Shown: positions 1 to 6,936, numbered from the stretch's first letter. The stretch is DNA of 10,009 nt from Nanobdellota archaeon (GCA_030690755.1 JAUYGA010000149.1:1-10009); one strand, 5' to 3'. The notes: generated by a model not told the origin, from the letters alone. A program made the numbers and translations.

Positions 1-1690
1 TTTTGAGGAGAACCCTTAGAAGTTCAAGTCCTTTCTTCTTTTGCCCAAGACCTATTACATAATTGCAGAAAGCAGACAGGGATGTTCTTTCTCTGTCATA
101 AACCTGTTTTAATTTATTCTCAAGAAATTCTAATCTTAAGAACGAATATGCTTCAGAGACTTTTTCCTTATCCCCCTCATCAACATTACGCAAGATCAAA
201 TCCAATAAAGTTTTTTCAGGCTTTTTAATCCTTGGAAGACTCAGCTCCTTTTTCCCATCTGAGAGTTTATGCAGGTTTCTGGCATTTATCTCAATTGCTG
301 AGAGAGTACCATTGCTTGCCGATTTTAATTTTTTACGTATGTAGTTCATGTCAAATGCAGTGTCATTCTCATAATAAATTGTAATAAGCGCATTTTTCTT
401 CAGTTCATTTCCATCAGTCGAATATTCAAGATAATCCTTCAAAATGACAGGGGCGAGCTTGGATTTTGTCGCCACATCATAAACAAAAGAGGTATTTCCT
501 GCAAGTATGCATTCTGCTGTTGAGTCTATAAGATGCGTAACTGCTGTTCCAGGATTAATATTTACAACATCAGAAACAAACTCAAGACAAGTTTTATTAT
601 CGCCATCTATTTCTATTTCATGGTCCAAAAAATTAAGAAGGAACTTAGCATATGCTCCTGGAGCGACTTGATATTTTTTCACAGACTTAAAAAAATCAAT
701 CACATCTGTATTGCTCATGATTAATGCCAACAGATCTGTTCTCTGTTCGCTTGGAATGCTCATAATAAGATCGGTGACCAAATTAGAATTTTTTTCCTCA
801 AATAGGTTGATGAGCTTGCCAGAATATTCTGTGATGAGCCTGCCTCTGTGCTGTTCCTCGTGCTCAACACTCTTAAGCAGGTCAAAAATTTTCTTTGAGG
901 CTCTGTTTTTTGATATCAGCGCATAATTCTGCTTTGTAACATTCATAAATGCCAGGGATTCAATAAAATACTCAGAAGTTATATCAAAGGATGTTATGTC
1001 GTCCTTGAATTTTCTCAAAAAAATTGGCATCTCGTCAAACGGATAGTTCAGTCTTGCTTCTTTTGCCAGGTCATCAACAAATAGCTTTGCAATGTCGCTG
1101 CCTATTTCGTCGATCACACTTTTAAGGTCATTCACAAAACATCGATAAACATCAAGTTTTGAACCAAATCTAATGTTGTGGAATTCAGAAACCACCTTAC
1201 CGGTATACTCGTCAAAAGCCAGTTCAACTGAAATCTTATTAGGCCCAATATCCTTCTCATAGTCTATATCATCAGCGTCTGGAAGATTTAGCGCATCAAA
1301 TTCTCTCTGGTAAACTACATTATCATATCCCTCCGAAATAAGCTGGAATGCCTTATTTTTTTCGAGTTCGCGGCTTGTCTGCTCAATGTGATTAAACCTC
1401 ACCAATAATTGTTCAAGATTTTCTGTTTTTAACTTATCAGCTCTGAATACACTCCGGGCAAGATTCAGTTGCATGAAACTTGCGCAGATATTGAATTCTT
1501 CTGCCAGGGTATGATATTGTGAGAATTCAGAGTCCGACAGCCCAAAAACTTTTTTGATTAAACCATAAGCAGGACGATTTTGCTCATGCCACTCAACATC
1601 CAAATCACCAAGAGTTTTTTGGTCTTTCCTATGCTTACGCAGCAGCGCTTTCTGCGACCTTTTCGGTAAATCATCAAAACGTTTAGCCAT
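1..1690 (-). CDS. Large hypothetical protein, 5' part only (runs off left edge)
   Basis: Reading the minus strand from the ATG at 1690-1688, the frame stays open for 563 codons to the window edge, so at least 563 residues are present and the C-terminus is missing. I do not recognise the family. The N-terminus is strongly basic (MAKRFDDLPKRSQKALLRKH). The rest is charged, rich in Leu, Glu, Lys and Asp, and looks mostly helical, with no signal peptide or membrane segment, so it is probably cytoplasmic. Residues around 310-420 read as successive amphipathic helices and could be a HEAT-like solenoid, but that is only an impression. The start is supported by a TATA box (TTTATAAA) at 1724-1717, which would place transcription start within a few bases of the ATG. 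A MITE-like element lies immediately upstream of this promoter. The open frame is certain; no function can be assigned. Confidence 0.85.
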   Translation of the reverse strand, partial: MAKRFDDLPKRSQKALLRKHRKDQKTLGDLDVEWHEQNRPAYGLIKKVFGLSDSEFSQYHTLAEEFNICASFMQLNLARSVFRADKLKTENLEQLLVRFNHIEQTSRELEKNKAFQLISEGYDNVVYQREFDALNLPDADDIDYEKDIGPNKISVELAFDEYTGKVVSEFHNIRFGSKLDVYRCFVNDLKSVIDEIGSDIAKLFVDDLAKEARLNYPFDEMPIFLRKFKDDITSFDITSEYFIESLAFMNVTKQNYALISKNRASKKIFDLLKSVEHEEQHRGRLITEYSGKLINLFEEKNSNLVTDLIMSIPSEQRTDLLALIMSNTDVIDFFKSVKKYQVAPGAYAKFLLNFLDHEIEIDGDNKTCLEFVSDVVNINPGTAVTHLIDSTAECILAGNTSFVYDVATKSKLAPVILKDYLEYSTDGNELKKNALITIYYENDTAFDMNYIRKKLKSASNGTLSAIEINARNLHKLSDGKKELSLPRIKKPEKTLLDLILRNVDEGDKEKVSEAYSFLRLEFLENKLKQVYDRERTSLSAFCNYVIGLGQKKKGLELLRVLLK

Positions 1691-1716
1691 TTTAGTTACT
1701 AAAAAGTAGTCTATTA

Positions 1717-1724
1717 TTTATAAA
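1717..1724 (-). promoter_or_regulatory. TATA box of the large hypothetical gene
   Basis: TTTATAAA on the minus strand begins 34 bp and ends 27 bp before the ATG at 1690, the archaeal TBP-site distance for a leaderless or nearly leaderless transcript. The octamer is a perfect palindrome, so TBP alone would not fix direction. The near-palindromic 9-mer ATAGACTAC (1714-1706) lies between TATA and start. Confidence 0.6.
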
Positions 1725-1728
1725 GCTT

Positions 1729-1736
1729 TATTGTTT
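1729..1736. repeat. Target-site duplication, left copy
   Basis: TATTGTTT directly abuts the left terminal inverted repeat and is identical to the octamer abutting the right one at 1907-1914. Confidence 0.75.
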
Positions 1737-1906
1737 GTATGTGCATAGCATCATAAGGTCAAAATTCCTTTAATCAATATTATCGACGAGCGTTGCGAGG
1801 GGTTGCATACATTTCGTGGAGAGGGACCGAGTAAAACGAGCGTCCCTCACTAACGCGGGCTCCTCAAGGGTGCAACCCTGAGTTGGGTAAGATGCTATGC
1901 ACATAC
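1737..1906. mobile_element. MITE-like element, 170 bp, perfect 16-bp TIRs and 8-bp TSD
   Basis: The left end GTATGTGCATAGCATC (1737-1752) is the exact reverse complement of the right end GATGCTATGCACATAC (1891-1906). Immediately outside both ends is the same octamer TATTGTTT (1729-1736 and 1907-1914), the pattern of a target-site duplication. The interior has no long ORF and is more GC-rich than its surroundings. It contains nested inverted repeats: GGGTTGCA (1800-1807) with TGCAACCC (1871-1878), and GAGGGAC (1821-1827) with GTCCCTC (1842-1848). ACGAGCGT is repeated directly at 1786-1793 and 1836-1843. With no transposase inside, this would be a non-autonomous element moved in trans. Eight-base duplications are made by several DDE transposase families (for example IS1595, ISL3, IS66), so the family cannot be named. 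Its right end lies 72 bp past the nitroreductase stop; its left end lies 12 bp upstream of the TATA box of the 1690 gene. Confidence 0.8.
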
Positions 1907-1914
1907 TATTGTTT
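1907..1914. repeat. Target-site duplication, right copy
   Basis: TATTGTTT directly abuts the right terminal inverted repeat and matches 1729-1736 at all eight bases. Confidence 0.75.
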
Positions 1915-1938
1915 CCGGTTAAATAGGATGTAAATCTG

Positions 1939-1954
1939 AAAAATAAAAATAAAA
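1939..1954 (-). terminator. Poly-T terminator after the nitroreductase gene
   Basis: On the minus strand this reads TTTTATTTTTATTTTT, starting 25 bases past the nitroreductase stop codon. Archaeal RNA polymerase terminates at runs of T without needing a hairpin, so this is a good candidate 3' end. Confidence 0.5.
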
Positions 1955-1978
1955 CAACAAAGAAAATAACTTCTTAAA

Positions 1979-2695
1979 TCACTTAGTCGGCCCGAAGAAT
2001 TCTTTTTCATCTCTGGCCTGTTTTCTCTTGTCAATCTGTTCTTTTATCTTATTTTTAATCTGATCTGATAATTTTTGCTTTTTGACATTTGCAATCTCTT
2101 GAGCATTTGCTATATGTCTTTGGAGTTTGTTTCCATAATTGCCCATTACAGCGTCGATATCTGCAATCCTCGAACCCCACCTTTGCATGAATGCAACATT
2201 CTCTATAGTGTAATGCACTGGCTCTTTTGGATATTCTGCATAATAACCTAAAGTTACGACTGCCTGAGGCCTTGCCTCTTCCTGTATTGATGCAGCTGAT
2301 TTGAGCATTCCTTCATCAAATGCTCCAATCCAGCATGCGCCGATATCCATATCAGTCGCAGTTAGCAGCATATTTTCTATTGCTGCTGCGCAATTTTGGA
2401 TGGAATATAATCTGTCTCCCCTTATGCCATAGAATTGTATTGCTTTTTTTGGCTCTGCGCAGACAACTATATGAACAGGAGCGACTTCCATCCATCTCTG
2501 CTGCAGGCATGCCTCTGCTATCTTTTTTCTACGACTAGGATCTGTGACAACAATAAATTTCCAATTTTGTATATTTCCTGAAGATGGAGCTAACCTTGCT
2601 GCATCTAAAACTCGGCCAATATACTCCCAAGGCAAGGGTTTATCTAGGTATTTACGGACAGAACGTCTTTTCCTGATTGCCTCTTGTACTTCCAT
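1979..2695 (-). CDS. Nitroreductase-family FMN-dependent oxidoreductase
   Basis: This 238-aa protein belongs to the nitroreductase superfamily, cytoplasmic homodimeric flavoproteins that use NAD(P)H to reduce nitro compounds, quinones, enones or flavins. The N-terminus carries the FMN-phosphate motif RRSVR (10-14), followed by LAPSSGNIQNWKFIVV (about 35-50), the usual 'A(P)S..N.Q.W.F' flavin-binding block. A hydrophobic helix with CAAAIENMLLTATDMDIGACWIG (split here as CAAAIENMLL and TATDMDIGACWIG, about 101-123) is the family's central dimer and flavin region, and TLGYYAEYP follows. The substrate cannot be deduced. The family core ends near residue 175. The last 50 or so residues form a Lys/Gln-rich, probably coiled-coil basic tail ending FFGPTK, which is unusual for the family. 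The gene stands alone, has a TATA box 34 bp upstream, and ends with TGA at 1981-1979. Confidence 0.9.
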   Translation of the reverse strand: MEVQEAIRKRRSVRKYLDKPLPWEYIGRVLDAARLAPSSGNIQNWKFIVVTDPSRRKKIAEACLQQRWMEVAPVHIVVCAEPKKAIQFYGIRGDRLYSIQNCAAAIENMLLTATDMDIGACWIGAFDEGMLKSAASIQEEARPQAVVTLGYYAEYPKEPVHYTIENVAFMQRWGSRIADIDAVMGNYGNKLQRHIANAQEIANVKKQKLSDQIKNKIKEQIDKRKQARDEKEFFGPTK

Positions 2696-2722
2696 TTTTG
2701 GTATGTTTTGCCTATTTTACCT

Positions 2723-2729
2723 CTTTTAA
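2723..2729 (-). promoter_or_regulatory. TATA box of the nitroreductase gene
   Basis: TTAAAAG on the minus strand starts 34 bp before the ATG at 2695, giving a predicted leader of roughly 4 nt. No Shine-Dalgarno sequence is present in the short gap. Confidence 0.5.
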
Positions 2730-2739
2730 GACTGACAAA

Positions 2740-2995
2740 CAAAATAGGTTAATAAACTTTTTTATTATTTGAGGTATTAAAAACATACGACCGTCAAAAG
2801 AAGCTAAAACATTATATTTATGGCGCGCAGAATAACTCTTCACAGACATAAAACCGAGAGAATACTATGAAAAAGTGCTGAGCTGAATGAGAAAGGAAAA
2901 AGAGGTATATTATTTTTTACGCACACTCATACTATTTTTTGCGGTATATTTCAAAGTTCATTGTATTTTTCCACTCGCCACTCGCCAAGCGCCTT
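2740..2995. other. Divergent intergenic region with short repeats
   Basis: No ORF of note lies between the divergent nitroreductase and DinD-like genes. TTATATTTA at about 2812-2820 could be a further TATA box with no ORF downstream. Two 15-mers matching at 12 positions, TATTATTTTTTACGC (2908-2922) and TACTATTTTTTGCGG (2930-2944), lie 22 bp apart, and GGTATATT occurs at 2904-2911 and 2943-2950. A 7-bp tandem repeat, CCACTCG twice then CCAAGCG, fills 2971-2991. I found no tRNA or recognisable sRNA here. Confidence 0.45.
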
Positions 2996-3002
2996 GTTAA
3001 GA

Positions 3003-3010
3003 TATATAAA
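3003..3010 (+). promoter_or_regulatory. TATA box of the DinD-like gene; fixes its start at 3034
   Basis: TATATAAA lies about 30 bp before the ATG at 3034. It also overlaps the alternative upstream ATG at 3010, so a transcript started from it could not include that codon. This favours the second Met. Confidence 0.6.
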
Positions 3011-3033
3011 TGAGAAGGTATTATCTGCATAAA

Positions 3034-3930
3034 ATGACAAATGCAATTAAATTGTTTAATGACAAAAAGATACGGGTCAAATGGGACTCCGAAAAAGAAA
3101 AGTGGTATTTCTCGATAATTGACATAGTGGCGGTTTTAACTGAAAGCGACAATCCTAGAAAATACTGGAGTGTGCTTAAAACCAGGTTAAAGCAGGAAGG
3201 AAGCCAGTTGGCTACAAATTGTAGTCAACTGAAATTGAAGTCATCAGATGGCAAACTTTACATGACTGATGTTGCAGATACTGAGCAAGTGTTAAGATTA
3301 ATCCAGTCTATTCCATCCAAAAAAGCAGAGCCTTTCAAACTTTGGCTCGCAAAAGTCGGAAATGAACGAATAGATGAAACTCACGACCCCGAGCGTGCAA
3401 TAGACAGGGCAATGCAAACCTATCTTCAAAAAGGATATTCAAAAGAATGGATAAACCAACGACTAAAAACAATTGAAGTCAGAAAAGAATTGACCGATGA
3501 ATGGAATAGAGTTGGTATTGAAAAGCAGTCTGATTATGGAATTTTAACTAATGAAATAACAGAGGCATGGGCAGGGATGAATGTACAAGAATATAAAAAA
3601 TTCAAAAATCTCAAAAAAGAAAATCTTAGAGACAACATGACTAATCTTGAACTAGTTCTAAACCTGCTGGCAGAAGCAACAACAACTGAGATTTCAAAAA
3701 AAGAAGATCCAAAAACGTTTTCTGAAAGCAAACTGGTTGCAAAAAAAGGAGGAACAATTGCAGGAAACACAAGAAGAGATATCGAAAAGCAGTTAGGAAA
3801 ACCTGTTGTGATTCCAAAAAATGCAAAATTAACAGATGCCAGGCGTTTAGATGAAAACAATCTCATTAATAATAGCAAGAAGAAAAAAATTGCAGATAAC
3901 CACACTAACCAGATTAATAAAGATCACTAA
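3034..3930 (+). CDS. BRO-N / DinD-like protein (phage antirepressor-type)
   Basis: This is a 298-aa protein from the chosen start. Residues 5-105 read as a BRO N-terminal (antirepressor-type) domain: W17 and WYFSIIDIV (24-32), then NPRKYW (40-45), LKTRLKQEGS and, later, a TDVADTEQVLRLIQSIPS segment. The C-terminal half resembles E. coli DinD: DYGILTNEITEAWAGM (from 167), then LKKENLRDNMTNLELVLN (about 194-211), then GGTIAGNTRRDIEKQLG. BRO-N domains bind DNA in viral and prophage regulators, and DinD is a DNA-damage-induced protein that inhibits RecA activities in E. coli. Whether this protein does either is unknown. The last 20 or so residues are a Lys/Asn-rich tail. An ATG at 3010 would add eight residues but overlaps the TATA box. 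The gene stands alone with no phage genes beside it, so it may be a domesticated or transferred gene. Family call fairly sure; role inferred. Confidence 0.8.
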   Translation: MTNAIKLFNDKKIRVKWDSEKEKWYFSIIDIVAVLTESDNPRKYWSVLKTRLKQEGSQLATNCSQLKLKSSDGKLYMTDVADTEQVLRLIQSIPSKKAEPFKLWLAKVGNERIDETHDPERAIDRAMQTYLQKGYSKEWINQRLKTIEVRKELTDEWNRVGIEKQSDYGILTNEITEAWAGMNVQEYKKFKNLKKENLRDNMTNLELVLNLLAEATTTEISKKEDPKTFSESKLVAKKGGTIAGNTRRDIEKQLGKPVVIPKNAKLTDARRLDENNLINNSKKKKIADNHTNQINKDH

Positions 3931-4179
3931 AACATTATTGCCTACTTCAAGACTCTATCTTTTCTTGTCATTTAAACAGCATGAGCTTCCAATCTCCGCA
4001 ATTTCTTCTTTTTCATGCAGTCCGAGAAGACTCTTTTTACAAAGTTTTCAAACTTCCATTTTAGAGAAACATTGTGGATTGAGGGCGCATCGCATTATCA
4101 AAGCAAAAAATCAACCAATTAACTTTCAAATCAAAAAACAAATCTCAAACATCAAGAAGTTCTACCAAGAATTTCAATC
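3931..4179. other. Convergent intergenic gap
   Basis: This lies between the 3' ends of the DinD-like gene and the small orphan gene. A 119-codon plus-strand frame (3851-4210) crosses it but overlaps both genes and looks non-coding. An A6 run at 4133-4138 reads as TTTTTT on the minus strand about 42 bp past the orphan gene's stop and may be its terminator. The gap is large for such a compact genome, so decayed coding sequence is possible, but I could not reconstruct any. Confidence 0.4.
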
Positions 4180-4710
4180 TCAAGCATCATCAAATCTTCC
4201 GCCAGAATAAAACCAAAGTTGATGCGCATCTGAAAATGCAGAAGTAAACATTTCTCTGAATTTTGGATTAACTTGAAGTCCATCGACAGAATGCTTTATT
4301 TCCAAAATAGTCTTATCGCTGAAAGCGCCGCCTTTAAACCTGAAATCATTAATCATCTCATTCTCTATTTCAGCCGCGCTCATAAGAGCATGATTGTCAT
4401 AAGTCTTTCTGCATAATGGATGATTCTCATCTGCCCCTAAAAACACGAGCTGCGCAGAATATTTTATTATTTTGCCAGGCTCGCCATATTCCAAATTCTG
4501 CTGGTCTTCCTCAGCAAGCCTATGATATTTTTCACCAAAAAGCTCGTTGACTTTTTCAGCCAGTTTCATCTCTGGAAAAACAGCATGTACAATGTCTTTC
4601 ATAACTCCGCCTATCCCGATATCGTCTGCTGCTCTGAGATTCGCTTCTCTAGCTCCTTCTAAATATCTGTGGCCTTCCCATACAATATACTTGTCAATTC
4701 CATATACCAT
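4180..4710 (-). CDS. Small hypothetical protein, 176 aa
   Basis: I do not recognise this protein. From the ATG at 4710 it begins MVYGIDKYIVWEGHRYLEGA. It continues with an acidic, helix-rich body, the motif FGEKYHRLAEEDQQNLEYG, and ends in LWFYSGGRFDDA. It has no signal peptide or membrane segment, so it is probably a soluble cytoplasmic protein. Several histidines (in WEGHRYLEG, KDIVHAV, EKYHRL, NHPLC, DNHAL, EIKHSV) and acidic residues might mark a metal site, but no known motif is clear. A longer frame opens at 4767, but TTAATAATAT at 4740-4731 sits exactly 30 bp before 4710 and nothing similar precedes 4767, so the shorter start is preferred. It is divergent from DNA ligase, with the two starts 118 bp apart. 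The gene is probably real given its length, promoter and composition; function unknown. Confidence 0.75.
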   Translation of the reverse strand: MVYGIDKYIVWEGHRYLEGAREANLRAADDIGIGGVMKDIVHAVFPEMKLAEKVNELFGEKYHRLAEEDQQNLEYGEPGKIIKYSAQLVFLGADENHPLCRKTYDNHALMSAAEIENEMINDFRFKGGAFSDKTILEIKHSVDGLQVNPKFREMFTSAFSDAHQLWFYSGGRFDDA

Positions 4711-4730
4711 AACTACGAAATAATGGTGAC

Positions 4731-4740
4731 ATATTATTAA
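4731..4740 (-). promoter_or_regulatory. TATA box of the small orphan gene; decides its start
   Basis: TTAATAATAT on the minus strand has its first base exactly 30 bp before the ATG at 4710. The same distance is seen for the ligase and surface-protein genes, supporting a leaderless transcript. Confidence 0.55.
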
Positions 4741-4797
4741 TTTTTCGATAATTTTCCAAAGCAACAATGGATAATGATTGATAATAATAGAAAAAAC

Positions 4798-4804
4798 TTA
4801 AAAA
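4798..4804 (+). promoter_or_regulatory. TATA box of DNA ligase; decides its start
   Basis: TTAAAAA preceded by an A-rich BRE-like stretch starts 30 bp before the ATG at 4828. It lies inside the extra 18 codons of the longer frame from 4774, so those codons would not be transcribed. Confidence 0.65.
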
Positions 4805-4827
4805 CTCCGAGATTCAGAAGACTGAAT

Positions 4828-6795
4828 ATGAAATACTCAGATTTGGTAGAACTATACAAGAAACTTGATTCCACTACAAAAAGGCTTGAGAAAACCTACT
4901 ACATATCAATATTTCTTTCAAAAACAAAAATAGAGGATTTAGAGCAAGTCCTGCTGTTGATTGAAGGCCGCTTGTTTCCGCATTGGGACCCGCGAGAGAT
5001 AGGCGTATCGTCAAGACTAATCCTTAAAGCGCTGAACAAGGCAACAGGCATTGACACTGAAAAAATCGAGAAAGAATGGAAAAAGCTTGGCGACCTTGGC
5101 GATGTTGCAGCTGAACTTGTCAAGAAAAAAAAGCAACATACTCTGTTCTCACAACAATTAAGCGTAAAAAAAGTTTTTGACAATCTAAGGAAACTCGTCG
5201 AGTTTGAAGGCGAAGGCACAGTCGACAGAAAGCTTCAGCTGATTGCAGAACTTCTGACAAGCGCAACTCCAGATGAGGCAAAGTACATTACAAGAACAGT
5301 TCTTGGAGAGATGCGAATTGGCGTCGGAGAAGGATCCCTTAGAGATGCTGTTGTCTGGAGCTCATCCCCCAAAGTCATCGGCATATTCCATAGATGCGAT
5401 TCATGCAAGGAATATGTGCCGTCATCATCTGAATTAAAATGTCCTAGTTGCGAAAAACCTCTTAAGAAAAAGTTCTCAGAAGACATCAAAGAATTCATGG
5501 AACATTTCAAAAAGACATCAAGCATAAAAATTCTTGAGATAGAAAAAGCTGATGAACTAGAAAACAAAAACCTAGGAAATTACGATTTCATAATTTCTAA
5601 GGACGAGGAAACTGCAAGAGCAGCATACAATTATTTTGTGAGCCTTGTGCAGGAAGGCCTTGACTTATCAAATGATTTTGGCATTGTCGCAGAAGTCATC
5701 AGAAAGCACGGGCCAAAAGGTCTAAGTAAGATTGACCTAAAAGTAGGCATTCCCATAAAAGTCATGCTCGCCCAGAAAGTCGCAGATATGGAACAGGGTT
5801 TTGAAAGAATAGGAACACCGCTTCAGATAGAGCAGAAATATGATGGTTTCAGGATTCAGATACATAAGGACGGCGAAAAAGTGATGCTGTTCACAAGGCA
5901 CTTGGAGAATGTCACTGCGCAATTTCCAGAAGTAGTTAGTTATGTGAAAGAGTTTGTCAATGCAAAAAATTGCATCCTTGATTCAGAGGCAGTAGGATTT
6001 GACCCAAAGACAAACAAATATAGGCCCTTCCAGGAAGTTTCTCAGAGAATAAAAAGAAAATATGATATTGAACAGACAGCAAAAGAGCTTCCTGTAGAGG
6101 TTAATGTTTTTGATGTGATGGAATATAATGATAAGAATATGATCAGCGCTCCATTCAAAGAGAGAACACAGCTGCTGGATAAAATCATAAAAAATCACAA
6201 GAGAAAACTCGTCAAGGCAACAACAATCGAGACTTCGCAAATAAAAGATGCAAACAAATTCTATGCAGAATCCCTTAAGGCAGGAAATGAAGGGATAATG
6301 TTAAAGACGCTTGATGCTCCTTACAAACCAGGTTCAAGAGTAGGTTTTATGGTTAAACTGAAACCGACAATGGAAACCCTCGACCTTGTCATAACAGGCG
6401 CAGAATGGGGAGAGGGAAAAAGATCCAGTTGGCTGAGTTCTTTTGCTGTCTCATGCATTGATAAGAATGGAAATTTCAAGGAACTCGGGCAGGTTGGCAC
6501 AGGAATCAAAGAAAAACCAGAAGAAGGCGTCTCATTTGATGAGATGACAAAACTTCTAAAGCCTTTGATAATAAAAGAGGAAGGAAAGACTGTCAAAGTG
6601 AAACCAAAGATAGTCATAGAAGTGAAATATGAAGAAATCCAAAAATCACCGACATATAACTCAGGATTCGCACTAAGATTTCCAAGACTTGTCAGATTAC
6701 GGGAAGACAGGTCTGCAGACGATGCATCAACCCTGGAAATCGTTGAAGAGTTTTATGAGAACCAAAGAAAAGGAACAAGAAAAGGAATGATGTGA
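4828..6795 (+). CDS. lig: ATP-dependent DNA ligase with zinc-ribbon insert
   Basis: This is a 655-aa replicative ligase that seals nicks in Okazaki fragments and repair intermediates through enzyme-AMP and DNA-AMP intermediates. The start MKYSDLVELYKKLDSTTKRL matches the usual archaeal ligase N-terminus, and the TATA box supports it over the ATG at 4774. Residues 1-180 are the helical DNA-binding domain, ending in LGEMRIGVGEGSLRDAV. The nucleotidyltransferase domain has motif I KYDGFR with the adenylated lysine K337, motif III FDVM (428-431), motif IV EGIMLK (488-493) and motif V VKLK (K510, K512). The OB-fold follows, with the motif VI region ALRFPRLVRLREDR (615-628). The protein is about 90 residues longer than typical 560-600-aa archaeal ligases. 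The excess lies between the first two domains and holds CxxC-x11-CxxC (C190, C193, C205, C208) followed by a lysine-rich helical stretch. All catalytic motifs are intact, so the enzyme should be active. Confidence 0.95.
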   Translation: MKYSDLVELYKKLDSTTKRLEKTYYISIFLSKTKIEDLEQVLLLIEGRLFPHWDPREIGVSSRLILKALNKATGIDTEKIEKEWKKLGDLGDVAAELVKKKKQHTLFSQQLSVKKVFDNLRKLVEFEGEGTVDRKLQLIAELLTSATPDEAKYITRTVLGEMRIGVGEGSLRDAVVWSSSPKVIGIFHRCDSCKEYVPSSSELKCPSCEKPLKKKFSEDIKEFMEHFKKTSSIKILEIEKADELENKNLGNYDFIISKDEETARAAYNYFVSLVQEGLDLSNDFGIVAEVIRKHGPKGLSKIDLKVGIPIKVMLAQKVADMEQGFERIGTPLQIEQKYDGFRIQIHKDGEKVMLFTRHLENVTAQFPEVVSYVKEFVNAKNCILDSEAVGFDPKTNKYRPFQEVSQRIKRKYDIEQTAKELPVEVNVFDVMEYNDKNMISAPFKERTQLLDKIIKNHKRKLVKATTIETSQIKDANKFYAESLKAGNEGIMLKTLDAPYKPGSRVGFMVKLKPTMETLDLVITGAEWGEGKRSSWLSSFAVSCIDKNGNFKELGQVGTGIKEKPEEGVSFDEMTKLLKPLIIKEEGKTVKVKPKIVIEVKYEEIQKSPTYNSGFALRFPRLVRLREDRSADDASTLEIVEEFYENQRKGTRKGMM

Positions 6796-6929
6796 TTGCA
6801 AATAAGTAAACTAAAAGATGATATCGTAACCTTATAAACAAGATAAAATTAAAGAATATATAATAAATAAGATTAAACAAAAAAATAATTAAGACGATTA
6901 ACAATACTAAGCTAAAAAAACATAAAGAC

Positions 6930-6936
6930 TTAAAAA
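6930..6936 (+). promoter_or_regulatory. TATA box of the surface-protein gene; favours the second Met
   Basis: TTAAAAA with the upstream context ATAAAGAC starts exactly 30 bp before the ATG at 6960 and 24 bp before the ATG at 6954. The ligase gene shows the same 30-bp distance with the same heptamer, so 6960 is the likelier start. The 134 bases between the ligase stop and this box are AT-rich and hold nothing else I can identify. Confidence 0.6.

Noticed and set aside
533..926. Short plus-strand frames at 533-724 and 711-926
   Set aside because: They lie antisense within the 563-codon open frame on the minus strand and have no promoter-like sequence or recognisable motif.
1760..1900. Stable RNA gene (SRP RNA, RNase P RNA, 5S rRNA or tRNA) at the GC-rich island
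   Set aside because: I looked for the conserved words and tRNA arms and found none. The exact terminal inverted repeats plus the flanking octamer duplication are better explained by a MITE.
2855..2910. Box C/D small RNA (CTGAGCTGAATGA-like words)
   Set aside because: CTGA words occur, but no properly placed C box (RTGATGA) and D/D' pair could be arranged around guide-length spacers.
3010..3033. Upstream start of the DinD-like gene
   Set aside because: The ATG at 3010 overlaps the TATA box, so a transcript beginning about 25-30 bp downstream would not contain it.
3851..4210. 119-codon plus-strand open frame after the DinD-like gene
   Set aside because: It overlaps the end of the DinD-like gene and the 3' end of the orphan gene, has no TATA box at the right distance, and its translation (Ser/Gln/Leu-rich, no motif) looks like non-coding DNA read by chance.
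4711..4767. N-terminal extension of the orphan gene to the ATG at 4767
   Set aside because: The TATA box at 4740-4731 lies inside this extension and points to 4710; nothing TATA-like sits 30 bp before 4767.
4774..4827. N-terminal extension of DNA ligase to the ATG at 4774
   Set aside because: The TATA box TTAAAAA at 4798-4804 lies inside it, and homologous ligases begin at the MKYS-type start at 4828.
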